Origin: Echinometra lucunter
Taxonomy: Eukaryota; Echinodermata; Echinoidea; Camarodonta; Echinometridae
DNA length: 64,000 bases
Assembly: GCA_029962745.1 (NCBI GenBank)
Contig: CM057154.1
Location: 19,658,857-19,722,856, forward strand
Reading direction: 5' to 3'
Shown: piece after piece, positions 54,366-64,000 of the stretch
Numbering within the stretch: position 1 is the stretch's first letter
Layout: each line of letters opens with the position of its first letter
The notes under the pieces: model-generated
What the model was told of the DNA's origin: nothing
Database searches by the model: none
What the model saw: the letters and a program-made list of their open reading frames with translations, nothing else
Position numbers and translations under genes: made by a program

Positions 54366-57300
54366 CTGGATGCAGAGATGGAAGAAGATGGAGAAAGAGA
54401 GGGGTAAGGAGGAGAAGGAGGAGGAGGAGGAGTGAGAAGAAAGAAAAGTGGCAACAGAGAAAGTATGGCATACAAAGAGGTGGAAAGTAAGACAGGGAGG
54501 GATGGGTCTTTTAAAAAATATACATGGACAGAAGAAGATGTCCAGGGAGATTTAAAAAAATACAATAAAAGTGAAGGGAATGGAGGAGGAGGAGGTGGAG
54601 AAGGAGAAGAGATGCATGGTCAAAGAGAAAGGTCGAATTGAAGCAAATAAATTTATCGTAAGGAAGAGACGACAGAAGAAAATGAGATAGATGGGGTGCA
54701 AGAGAGGGTTGAGGGAGAGTAGGATGGGGTTTGCCACATGAACATGATGAAAGCAGAGAAAAATGAACGACAAGGAGGTGTTCGAGAGGGGGATTGTAAA
54801 GGAGGGACACAGAGACAGACAGACGGGAAGAGGAATGGGGGGGGGGGCAAGAAGAGGAGAAAGTTATAGTATTCAATGAGATAAAATTCGAATACCGACT
54901 ATGATAAAGAAAATATAAATGTCATTCTAAACCAAAGCTACATGGAAGATTGCATTCAATCCATGCACTAAAATGTTATTTACTTTCCTATTATTGGGGG
55001 AGGGGGGGTGGTTGGTTGGTTTTGGGGGTTTAGAGGCGCTTATCATTACTTAATTAGAATATTTGAGGGGCAGGGCTGTTGATTTACAAATAAACAAGTG
55101 ACTGCCAAGTATTACAGTGATACAGTGATGTAACATCTATGAACATGTCTGATACTATTCTTTCGTTAATCATGACTTGGCCCGAGCGTCAGGATTCACT
55201 GAATTATAGTAATGCCATCCACAGTGTATGATCCATGGACATCAAGATAAAATATTTGGAAACCAACGTCATACCCCTTAAGCCTTTTCATTTCGGTTTT
55301 CGTATTGTTGTTCTTGTTGGGGTTCTTTTCGTCGTTGTTGTTGTTGTTGTTTAGAGTGTTTATATAATTCATGCAAAGATATAATTACATCAACCCAAAA
55401 ATTGTTTGTCCCCCTTACGGTAACTACAATATCATATGGGCATAGAGCATTTCAACATGCAGTCCCTCAGCTATGGAATAAACTCCCTAGTGATGTCAAA
55501 GAATGCTCGTCAGTTTAAGTCTTGGTTAAAATCTTATCTTTTTGAAACATAATATCTTAGCCTTATACAATGTCATGTACATGTAATTTCCTGTTTAGAC
55601 ATTGTTGCATGCTGTTATGTTTTGTACCAGATACTATTTCATTTCTTCTATGCTCACTTGCTTTTCTTCTTTTCCATATTCTCATTATAAAGAATCAAGT
55701 CACAATTGACTAGATAAGAGTAAGTGCCCGTGGGTTCCCGTATTCTAGTCAAATAAGTTACTAGAATTCTGGCCATTTTCACTAGAATAATTGTGTCAAT
55801 TTTTACTAGAAAAGTGTTCATTCTTCGTTAAATCGAATAGAATTCAGGCCATTTTGAGTAGAATCTGGGCGCATTTGACTAGAAAAGAGTAAGTGCCCTT
55901 GTGATCCGGTAACCTAGTCAAACGTGATTAGTTTGTTTTTAGAGTGTAAGAGTTTTATAAATTAGGCACGCATCATTATCATCATTCTAATGAGCGTTTT
56001 CTTATGAAAGGAACATCATTAGCTCACCTGCAAGGAAACTGGACAACGATGTCATCACACCAAAAATGCAGAAGGTGGTCGCTAAGATTCCAGAGAAATG
56101 ATCTTCAGAAACGCTCACATTTAAAACTGCATAGAATGTTGTATACAGCCCAAAAAGGCCGAAGCCAGTTAAAGTTGAGCAGAATATCAAGTATGCAAAT
56201 GATGAACTTATTGGGTATAAAAACAATCCGCAAATGAGTGTAATGTAGAAGAAAGCATGTAAACCAAAAGCTCTTTCCTGGTCAACTCTAAGCAGCACAA
56301 CGCACAGAGTACGGCTTAAGAAGCTTGCCGCTTCCCCAGCAATGAGAAGAAAGGGGGCAGTATCGGAGTCGACGCCCACACTGAGGCCATACGGTATCAC
56401 AAACAGACACCATCCGGCAAAGATCATGTCCACCAGCATCTGACATGGAATGACCAAGAAGGTAAATGATTTCTCTTTCCACAAAGCATCTAGCGCGAAG
56501 GTTTTAACGATCCACAGACAAACACTCTTGAAAAAACGAGAAATGTCGAGACAGGTAGATGGCGAGGTACTGGATGACATCGGTTCTGTATGTTTGTAAG
56601 CTTCCTTATGTTCCTGTGCCTTCTCTTCTGCTGTTTCCACTTCATCTCTCGCTGCCTCACGACTGGGTACTTGGTAAGCACCATCCTTCCTCTCAGCAGT
56701 TGGTAATAATTGAAAGTTTGCGTCTTGTGTATCCACTATAAGGGCTTCTTCGTGTCTATTTTCTGCTGTGAAAAGTTCGTTAGATCCACTTTCCTCGATG
56801 GGTGATGGAGGAAAGTTGGTGTCATCACTTCTCTCATTTGATGTTTGACGTGGAGACCTATACGTCGCTGCAATGGGGATGCAATGAGCCATCATACCCC
56901 CAAGGATCAAGAAAGTCCCCCAAAGACCGTATGTATTTAGAAGTTTATACGAAAGCAGGGGGGTGATGAATGCACCAAAACTAAAGCCAAATGATGCAAC
57001 GGCATTCGCTGCTCCATATTGATCACCGAAGTATTCCTGCAAGATGGCATATCCTGTTTGAGCCAGGAAGGAGTTACCCATGCCTGGGGTCAGGAGAAAC
57101 GGAAGAAAAGACACAGTTCATTATAGTCAAATGTGATAATTCTCGGTAAAAGTGGGGAGAACTATATAATACAGGAAAGAATCGAAGTCTATTACCTCAG
57201 TAAAGATGGAATTACATTCATGTGGGCTTCGCTCATAATGAATAAAGAAGCCTTTAATCAAAAATTCAACTAACGACGGAGGACTGAAAGAATTTCCGAA

Positions 57301-60300
57301 GTAACCTTCTCGGGGTATACAAATCAGATCGACTTGGGACAAATTTTTGCAGGTTCGATCCTCCATCCTTTGGAATTCTAAAAAAATTCAAACCGGTCGT
57401 TGCCCAATTCTATTTCAAAGGATACCTACTTTCATTTTCAAGTGAACTTTCCATGTGACAGGATTCACAGGAACTTTTGTTCACGAGGAATCGGTAGTCT
57501 GGCCTATGTGACCTAAGATACACTTAGATTAACCCTTTCGTGACAGGAATTATTTAAAGCCTAATTTGATCAGCCTTTATTCTTCAAATTGGCAACACCA
57601 ACATTTTTCTTTTATTGCTACATTTTTCTTATAAAACATCATGTATCTGAAATGAATATAAATTGACACAAATTATGCTGAGAAGTCAAAAAGTTGCCAA
57701 TTTGCAGGGGAAAACAGTGATTTTAAACTTTCTATCACATTGCCAATTTAAGGATTTTAATGTTTTTTTTCCCTTTAAAAAATTTTCAGCATCAAACAAA
57801 AAATATTGACGCAACCAAAATGGGCACAGTTTGTGTAGAATATTTTGCTCTTTCTGCTCATGTATTTGGTACGATTTTTAGGGCTTTGCATAAAAAGATA
57901 TTAGGCCAAACCACAAAATGTGGACCTCTGTCATGATTGGGTTAAGAGGGAAAACCACCACCATTTATATTCTAACACATCAGCTTTGTTGTTTCTATGT
58001 AAGTAAGAATGATCTCACCTGCAAATAGCAGCAGCAAGCCCACGACGGCGGGATTCCTCAGCAAGAACAAGCATGAGACGCTTACACCAACCATGCAACC
58101 ACCCACAATGGAGATTTGACACCCGAACTTCGCGGACAGAACACGAGCTAGAGGACCTGTCGAATGAACATGAAAGGTAGGTTGGGCCATTTTTTTTAAG
58201 GAAAGCATGGAACTGCATATGCCACTAAATGAATCAGACTCTTCACAAGGAACAGTAACTATTGTGTCTAGTTTACCTAAGTCATTCCTTGTAGAAAAAG
58301 AAACTTTTTCTCATATTTTAATCATATTTTACAATAAAATATGAAACATGTCTAAAGGTGAATTCACTTTCATGCTTAAATACATGTACTAGTAGAGACC
58401 CCAAACTCCATTAACATGATTAAATAACACTCGTACAAAACTTCAAAGGTTAGCATATCCCAGGTGTTCAGGAAGTGGAATTACACAGATGAGTTCAATT
58501 TGGATTTCAAATGAGGTATTGACCGAACCGCTAGAAAAGGCCGGTGTCTCGAGTGATATTCATCTTTTCTTTATGTGCAGGACAGTGACGGACAGATTAT
58601 CTTTATCGTCCACCCTCGAATGTGTATAATGAACCTGAGCCGGTGTAGCGGAAGATTTGGTTACAGCGGCAGATTTGGTTCCAGCGGCGGATTTTGTACC
58701 TGGTACAAAATCTGCCGGCAGATATCGTTAATTAATTAATTCATTCATTCAGGAATCAATCCAAGGAATCGATCCAAGCACGGTATGTGTAATGAAAGTT
58801 GCTCTCTCTTTAAAAAAAAATAGAAAAGATAAAACAAGTGCAACTGTTCACTCTTCAAGGAGTCAATGTCAAAAAACAGTGAATTTGGAGGGAATATGTG
58901 TAATTTTTCACTCAAAAATCACTTTTTTTGACGATGAATGATAGGAACAGGATATCCACGCGATGGTCAGCAATACATGCTCATATTGTTGCATACCATA
59001 TAGCCCATCAAAATATCCTAATTGAAGAAGGTAATTTTTCATCATTTAAAATTTGGCAACAACTCATTAAAAAAAAAAAAAACAGTCTTCCCCTCACTTC
59101 TTTTAGCGAAGATTATGCGAGATTATTGAACTGAGCTCCCATCGAATGAAGGCCTCGTACTCGACGTAAACTTCCCGGTGCTTGCATCCACGTATATGGG
59201 TCAGAATTTTGAATGATGTACAATTTGTTCGTTTCCAGACCTCATTTTGTTTGTAACGTCCCTATTTCTTTCTATTCCTATTTATTTTCATATATTTGGG
59301 TGTCATCTTAAAGAGTAATTCAAGGACTTTCAGAAAAAAACATAATTATTGATATGTTTCATATTTAGAAGGTCACAGTGTAAATTAAAACGTTTAAAGG
59401 CCAACAAAAGAGAACGTCCGTGAGCATATCTTTATGACCACTGAAAAAAATCGACTATGAGAAATACAACATGACCAATGGCAAATCAAGACTTTAGTCA
59501 ATACAAAGAACACTTCTAGAAAAAAATCAGGAAATAGCATGAATTATTATAGCAACGACAACATTTTATGTCATACTATACTGGGTTTCTCTCATGGAAG
59601 TTCTGTGTTCTTTTTTGGATGAAAGAGCCCATTAAAGTTCAGATAATAGTAATGGTATTAATTAAAATACGTATTTCTAATAGCTTCATGATTCCTGAAT
59701 TCCCCCCCCCCCCCCCGCCCCTGTCGTCCTAAGAAACTTTGATTTTTGATGGGCGAAGAACAATTTTGCGAATCTCCGTTAGGAAAACGAACTTCCTTGA
59801 GATTTATGATTCTCCAATGAATTTTTAGCTGCTGGGTGTTGCGTGCAGGTCAAAATGCGCTTTTATCACAGAGCTCAAGTGCACAGGTGTGTAATCCTAC
59901 TCGCTGAGAGAATGCACGTGCCACGTGGGTACGGTTTGCTAATTTGCATCAGGAACAACAAAATTTATGCAAAAAAATTGGTTCCGGTAGATACTCATTT
60001 ACACTAGTGGCTTTTAAGTAGTCTAAAATACCAACAGGCATCTGGTTTTTCATGTTATTTCGGAAGGAATGGACTTATAAGAAAGTTTGAGCGTGCTGAA
60101 GTGATGTTCTGAATTATTTCTAGCTTATGCTTGGCGTATGAAAGTGTGTACTTTTAAACACAGAACGTCCGTGATGGTTTCAACGAACCTCCGAGATAAA
60201 AATAATGTGATTTTAAACGGCTCTTTTTTGATTAAGTTTCTTTTTCATGATTGATTTTCAGAACTATATGATGACTACACAATTTATGCTAATTAAGTAT

Positions 60301-62826
60301 AATAGTCGGCATACAGTTAGACTTATTTTTAAGATATTATTTCCTATTTAAAATCTGTATGGTGATTTTTTTTTAGTTGAAATTAAAATGCTAATATTGC
60401 CTATTGAAAAAATTATTAATTACTGTGAATGTTATTCAGAATAAAGTGATCACTTATTAGTATAATTTTATCAGAATTTTATTTTAGTTGGTCAAGTTCC
60501 GAGATTTTAATAGGATGGGAAAGCTTACATAAGTTTTCCTCACTGTGGTTCGGTAATAAAACTAAATTTTCATTTATTTTCCTTGTTACACGTGTAATGC
60601 GTGTGATACCACTTGCAGTTATTAGTATAATGTCTAATCACTAATATAAGGTATATAATATTAACTAGCTTCTAATTTGCATATAATGTAATTTGATTTG
60701 TCATTTTGCTCACGGAGGTTCGTTCTTGAAAGATTGTTATGAATTCCATCAAAGGAGATGGAGAATTACCTCCCTACTTTCACAGTAGATGCCAGTCAAG
60801 TCAGGGAGACAAGATTTTCGATACTGAAATACAGGGCTTTGTTGGGCCTCGACTTCAGAGCACACAAGGCACAACAGTGAAATTGCGAGCGAGCGCAGCG
60901 AGCGAACAAAAATTATTAGAATCATCTTCATTGGCGTCCATCTAAAAGTTGACGCCAACCCGAATATTCAGACGAATCCCATTATGAGAAAGGTGATTCA
61001 AGTAGAGGGAGGGGATTCTTGTATTGATTCTAATTTCTGCACTTCTTCCGACGGATGAGGCGTTTTATGTAGATCCAAATCTCTGTATTTTTTCAAACGA
61101 ATGACGAGGCCGTGTTCGTTGATGATTTATGGTTATGAAAACAACACCAGACTCGTATTGCACTTTACGCCAGTATATTGAGTTTTGGTAAGGTTATAAA
61201 ATGATATTTTCAACATACTTATCTAAGGTTGGTTGACAGAAAATACATCCTGGGCACTTATAGTTCCAAGGTGCGGATCAAAATTTTCACGGAAGTAGGC
61301 CTACATCGACAGGAGAGGGAAAGGTTGCAAAAACTCTAGCTGATTTACTTCACTTTTTGCTTTGCCATTCGAAGGGTGGCCTCCTCTTGAGAAAAGAGAT
61401 ACTAAAGTTGGTACTCACAGTGGTGTTAGACTTCGGTGGTTTCAGATATTTCGTTCCCACCTTTTCTAATAAAAAAATCAAGGATCACTTTCCAAATTGT
61501 TAAATTGTTCTCATAACTGGCGCTGAAGATGTCAAACCATTTTGCAGAGTTTCACTGATCATGCCACATGACCAGAAACTGATTTTGAAGAAAAGTTAGC
61601 CACTCGGTACCGACCACGGAAGAGGGATGAAGCTGTATAGGGGAAAACGGGGTGAACTGGGACACCACCTCTATTTGAACTAAAATGGGACGAATCATAT
61701 AAAGCTGCATAAGTGAACGTTGATAGTTAAGACCTTTCGTCAAAAATGTCTAAACTATCAACATTCACCAATGCAAGTATACTGCGATTTTGCTTGCAGA
61801 TTTAATTTTCAATTCTTTTTGACTATTTTTCCCCTATTTTTCACCATCATTGTCAAATATTTTATAGGTACACGACTTAACTTTAGTGAACACCTTATAT
61901 ACAGCATAATATATATAATTCTTTTATGACCCTATAATTTGCAGTTTAATAACTATAACATAAAACCAACATTATTAATTTTAAGGCATTTGTTGTCATT
62001 TTTAACTATCAGCGAGAACTAGTTTGGACATTTTGTCACAGTTCATCCCACTTCCATTGTTACAATCAAGGAAAATGAGCTTTGGTTAGTCAGTATCCAT
62101 AGGCATATTATGACATGAAAAGACAGTGTAAAACATTTCTCAGACATACCTTTATTTTCAACGCATTCATTAACCACAAATTCCCAGGTGGTCTTAAACT
62201 TTGCAAATGATAAAATAAGATTTGGAAAGACTTCCTTTTGCGACAGCCACCCAAACTTTCAAACGGAATAAAGCACACGTACCTTGCATGTTGGGTGGCT
62301 GTCGCAAAAGGAAGTCTTGCCTAAGAGTTTATTGACTCTACCGACCTAGCTTAAGTCGTGTTTTTATGAGAGTACAAACATTATACATTAAATCACATGC
62401 AGTCAGGATGTTTGGGAATAAAACATATATGACGAATAATAATACATACTGTACATGTATAATACTACTGATTAAATGCACTTCATAACACATTATAAAT
62501 GAAGGTCATGGTCAATAAACACTGGACGCATTTACAAGACCATCTAAAGTTAGTGTGGTGATACCAAATATTTTGTTACGGTGGAACTTACAGAATACGA
62601 ACGTTGAGGTAAAGAACAGTGACGACAAAAACCCCGCAACAGCGTAAGAACAGTCAAGTTGAATCACCATGGATGGAATAAGAACTCCAAAGGACTTGAG
62701 AAAGCCAGATTGAAAGAATTGGTGGATAAACTTCGACATCAAAACGACGTATCGCCATCCATCCCTCTTCTGAACAAAGCCATCAACGGTCGCCATAATC
62801 ATGGGCCGTATCGATAAAAGTAACAT
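54235..62826 (-). CDS. SLC16-like transporter (monocarboxylate transporter family), four exons
   Basis: The joined exons (62592-62826, 58019-58156, 56028-57083, 54235-54365) give 519 residues with all phases consistent (phase 1 at each junction). The protein is a 12-helix major facilitator. TM1-2 is KSFGVLIPSMVIQ to AVAGFLSSLFFTSTFVF; TM3-4 is FGCQISIVGGCMVGVSVSCL to VVGLLLLFAGGMGNS; TM5-6 includes NAVASFGFSFGAFITPLLS and GLWGTFLILGGMMAHCI. A long hydrophilic Glu/Ser-rich cytoplasmic loop follows, then TM7-12, and a short RRRRDASSLI tail. It probably moves monocarboxylates or a related metabolite across the plasma membrane; the substrate is not predictable. The usual DGGWGWVV signature before TM1 is changed to RDGWRYVVL. 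Three ATGs (62826, 62802, 62796) could start it; the outermost is used. Confidence 0.88.
54366..56027 (-). other. SLC16-like intron 3
   Basis: Contains a purine-rich GAGGAG/GAAGAAG region (54370-54800) whose open frames on both strands are low-complexity, a poly-G patch (54838-54847), a GTT/TTG repeat (55325-55350) and a LINE relic near 55402. No extra exon is needed between exons 3 and 4. Confidence 0.7.
55402..55552 (+). mobile_element. LINE (CR1/L2-like) ORF2 C-terminal relic
   Basis: LFVPLTVTTISYGHRAFQHA then VPQLWNKLPSDVKECSS and, after a frameshift, FKSWLKSYLFET with a stop. AFxxAxPxLWNxLP...FKxxLKxxLF is the hallmark C-terminal motif of several non-LTR retrotransposon clades. It is antisense to the transporter gene and frameshifted, so inactive. 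Confidence 0.78.
56028..57083 (-). CDS. SLC16-like exon 3 (TM4 to TM11 with central loop)
   Basis: The largest exon, 351 codons from MGNSFLAQTGYAILQEYFGD to MTSLSSFLAG. It holds the long cytoplasmic loop between TM6 and TM7 (RSPRQTSNERSDDTNFPPSP to STSPSTCLDISRFFKS). The acceptor follows CTGACCCCAG; the donor is GTGAGC. The reading frame continues a few codons into the intron, but the donor and exon 4 fit the family better. Confidence 0.9.
57529..57945 (-). mobile_element. piggyBac-like MITE, family P (copy 3, inverted)
   Basis: 409 bp (57533-57941), CCCTTTCGTGACAGG to CTGTCATGATTGGG, flanked by TTAA on both sides. It is in reverse orientation relative to the copies in PHF12 intron 2. The shared 93-codon frame is broken by a frameshift here. 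Confidence 0.87.
58019..58156 (-). CDS. SLC16-like exon 2 (TM3-TM4)
   Basis: CPLARVLSAKFGCQISIVGG then CMVGVSVSCLFLLRNPAVVG and LLLLFAG. PLxxxLxxxFGxRxxxIxGG is the conserved loop between TM2 and TM3 of this family. Phase 1 at both ends, GTGAGA donor. Confidence 0.9.
58157..62591 (-). other. SLC16-like intron 1 (4.4 kb)
   Basis: Contains small repeats only: three GCGGCAGATTTGG-type units with a GATTTTGTACCTGGTAC palindrome (58640-58720), an ATTAATTAATTC run, a poly-C run (59702-59717), a GCGAGCGAGCGCAGCGAGC word (60887-60905) like that in the hAT element, and a 28-bp hairpin (62227-62318). No gene is seen. Confidence 0.7.
62227..62318. repeat. Perfect 28-bp inverted repeat hairpin
   Basis: AAGACTTCCTTTTGCGACAG CCACCCAA at 62227-62254 and its exact complement at 62291-62318 are separated by a 36-base AT-rich loop. 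It lies in the first intron of the transporter gene. It could be a MITE remnant or a structured RNA hairpin. Confidence 0.85.
62592..62826 (-). CDS. SLC16-like exon 1 (TM1-TM2)
   Basis: MLLLSIRPMIMATVDGFVQK, RDGWRYVVLMSKFIHQFFQS and GFLKSFGVLIPSMVIQLDCS, then the TM2 helix to FTSTFVF. KSFGVxxP is the family motif in TM1. Strong GTAAGT donor in phase 1. The second and third Met codons are alternative starts. Confidence 0.87.
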
Positions 62827-63506
62827 ATTTTGCTTAGAAGCTATAAAGCTACCGTAACGTGCATGGTAAAAGCTACTATGCCCAAGTAAATGTAGTAGTA
62901 CCGGGAGTCAAAGTTCTGTTGACTAAGCTCCTGTACAAAACCAATGAGGCCCATAGACATTTGTACAGGGTAAAAGGGTCCGTTTTGGGTACACCCACTC
63001 GTCCTTGCCTGTGTACACGGTCAATGATTTGACAATAAATGCAGAAATTCCTGCAAAAAATGAATTGACCTCGTCCCACAAAAGTCACAATTCTGTACCG
63101 AAACTATACATAGCATGCTTTTCTATTGGTTACTCGACGTATTGCTGTCGACCTACGAGTCTGATAAGCGTCGTTTTTCTTCTTAAAATTCACCATTTTC
63201 AGTTCATTCATCAGATATGAAGGAGAAAGGGGAAAATTGAGAGCCTCAGGAACATTGCTGGTAAGTAAAATCAAAACTTTTCTTCTCTATTATAGAAGAT
63301 CTAAGTCAATATATTTCGCGTTTGCGTCGGCAATTAGTTTCGCTATTCAAAACGCCGTTTTGACCTACGGGTGGGTACGCCCGTATCTTTAACACGTGGG
63401 AAGGGTGAATCCAAGATCAATAATTATATATAGTGCAGCCTTATTAGAGAACATGAATCTGAATTATGGTGGCCCTGAAGTACGCTCGATAACAGGTCAT
63501 GTGCGA
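62827..63506. other. Upstream flank of the SLC16-like gene
   Basis: No gene recognised. It would include the 5' UTR and promoter of the transporter. I see no clear TATA box at a fixed distance. Confidence 0.45.
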
Positions 63507-63749
63507 CGCGAATTTCGCGACCAAGTCGCGAAGTCACGAAATTCGCGATTTGGATCGCCAATTCCGTGACCCATATCGTGAAATTCATGACCCGGGACCC
63601 GAAATTCGTGACCCGAGACGCGAACTTTGCGACAAGGGTTGCAAAATTCACGCCCTGTAGTCGCGAAATTCGTGACTTTGGGTCGTGAATTTCATGACTT
63701 TGGATTGCGAACTTCGCGACTTAGGTTGCATATTTCATGACCTCAGTCG
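63507..63749. repeat. Minisatellite, period 21-22 bp, about 12 units
   Basis: Each unit combines TCRYGAAWTTC with GTGACC or GCGAC, so adjoining units form small palindromes such as CGCGAATTTCG. One unit is about 28 bp. The reverse strand reads as repeated NFGSRVM-type heptads because the period is near 7 codons; this is not a protein. Confidence 0.85.
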
Positions 63750-63756
63750 TGAATTT

Positions 63757-64000
63757 TTCCCGGGGGGGGGGGGGGGGGAGGGTCACTTCCATTGAAGAGT
63801 GGACAGCATCCGCGAGAATCGTCCAGGGGTAGGCGCGGAACGCGCGGAACGCGAATAGAGTGTCAAAAACGCCCAAAAATGAAAAAAAGCCCCCTAAATC
63901 ACGGTAATCTAAAACGCGAAAAGGGTATGTAATTTGCACCGACTGCGAGACCGACTGTAAGAAGACCCGTGAACGGAAAATCCTATAACGCCTGTGTAAA
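63757..64000 (+). mobile_element. hAT-like MITE, second copy (cut by window edge)
   Basis: Same sequence as the element at 2439-2954, from CCCGGGGG and TCACTTCCATTGAAGAG through GGTAGGCGCGGAACGCGCGG to CCTATAACGCC. It lacks a short A-rich insertion present in the first copy after GCGAGAA. It continues past the window. Confidence 0.88.

Noticed and set aside
54353..54876. Open frames rich in Pro/Leu/Ser on the minus strand near the transporter's last exon
   Set aside because: Except for the exon 4 portion (54235-54365), they are translations of a purine-rich GAGGAG tract.
56004..56741. Plus-strand and alternate minus-strand frames over SLC16-like exon 3
   Set aside because: Shadows of the real exon. 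They contain no conserved motif.
57340..57370. tRNA-like GGTTCGATCC word
   Set aside because: No acceptor stem, D-arm or anticodon arm can be folded around it.
63424..63651. Repetitive 75-codon frame with heptad-like units
   Set aside because: It results from the 21-22 bp minisatellite period, not a coiled-coil gene.
63507..63749. CRISPR-like direct repeats
   Set aside because: Units are contiguous with no unique spacers, and this is an animal genome.
1..64000. A new multi-gene biological system
   Set aside because: The four genes belong to known animal families, are independent units and show no shared operon-like or cluster logic. The unusual content is mobile DNA and exon relics, reported separately.

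Overview
This is a metazoan nuclear genome window: intron-rich genes with GT-AG introns, many inverted-repeat mobile elements, microsatellites and long poly-G/poly-C runs. The gene sequences and the repeat style (TACATGTA-rich introns, AGGCCTA motifs, poly-G termini on elements) fit an echinoderm, most likely a sea urchin. The species assignment is an inference. I see no bacterial, phage or defence-type system.

Layout. (1) At 1637-1982 on the minus strand is the first coding exon of a PPM1D/WIP1-type PP2C phosphatase; the rest of the gene lies left of the window. (2) From 6989 to 38131 on the plus strand is a complete PHF12 (Pf1) gene. I rebuilt it as 16 coding exons whose phases all agree, giving 1161 residues with two PHD fingers, a SIN3-binding-like segment, a Ser/Thr-rich linker and a C-terminal FHA domain. 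(3) 38.1-48.2 kb is intergenic and full of repeats. (4) At 48219-50231 on the minus strand is an intronless TRIM-type RING E3 ligase of 670 residues with a TATA box upstream. (5) From 54235 to 62826 on the minus strand is a four-exon SLC16-like (monocarboxylate transporter family) gene of 519 residues. (6) The right end holds a 21-22 bp minisatellite and the start of a repeat whose complete copy sits at 2439-2954.

The genes do not form an operon or an obvious pathway. PPM1D and PHF12 are arranged head to head about 5 kb apart. PHF12 is a SIN3/HDAC corepressor subunit, PPM1D a stress phosphatase, the TRIM protein a probable ubiquitin ligase and the SLC16 protein a plasma-membrane transporter.

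Most of the window is mobile DNA. The clearest elements are: a piggyBac-like MITE family with TTAA target sites (three copies of about 408 bp plus a smaller related type); three hAT-like elements with 8-bp target duplications; a 928-bp GC-rich element with perfect 52-bp terminal repeats; a 290-bp near-perfect palindrome; and an element carrying triple nuclear-receptor half-sites. The most interesting gene-level signal is a series of decayed tandem copies of the second PHD-finger exon just downstream of PHF12 exon 7, one of them split by a MITE. A p53-response-element-like 20-mer upstream of PPM1D is also worth testing.
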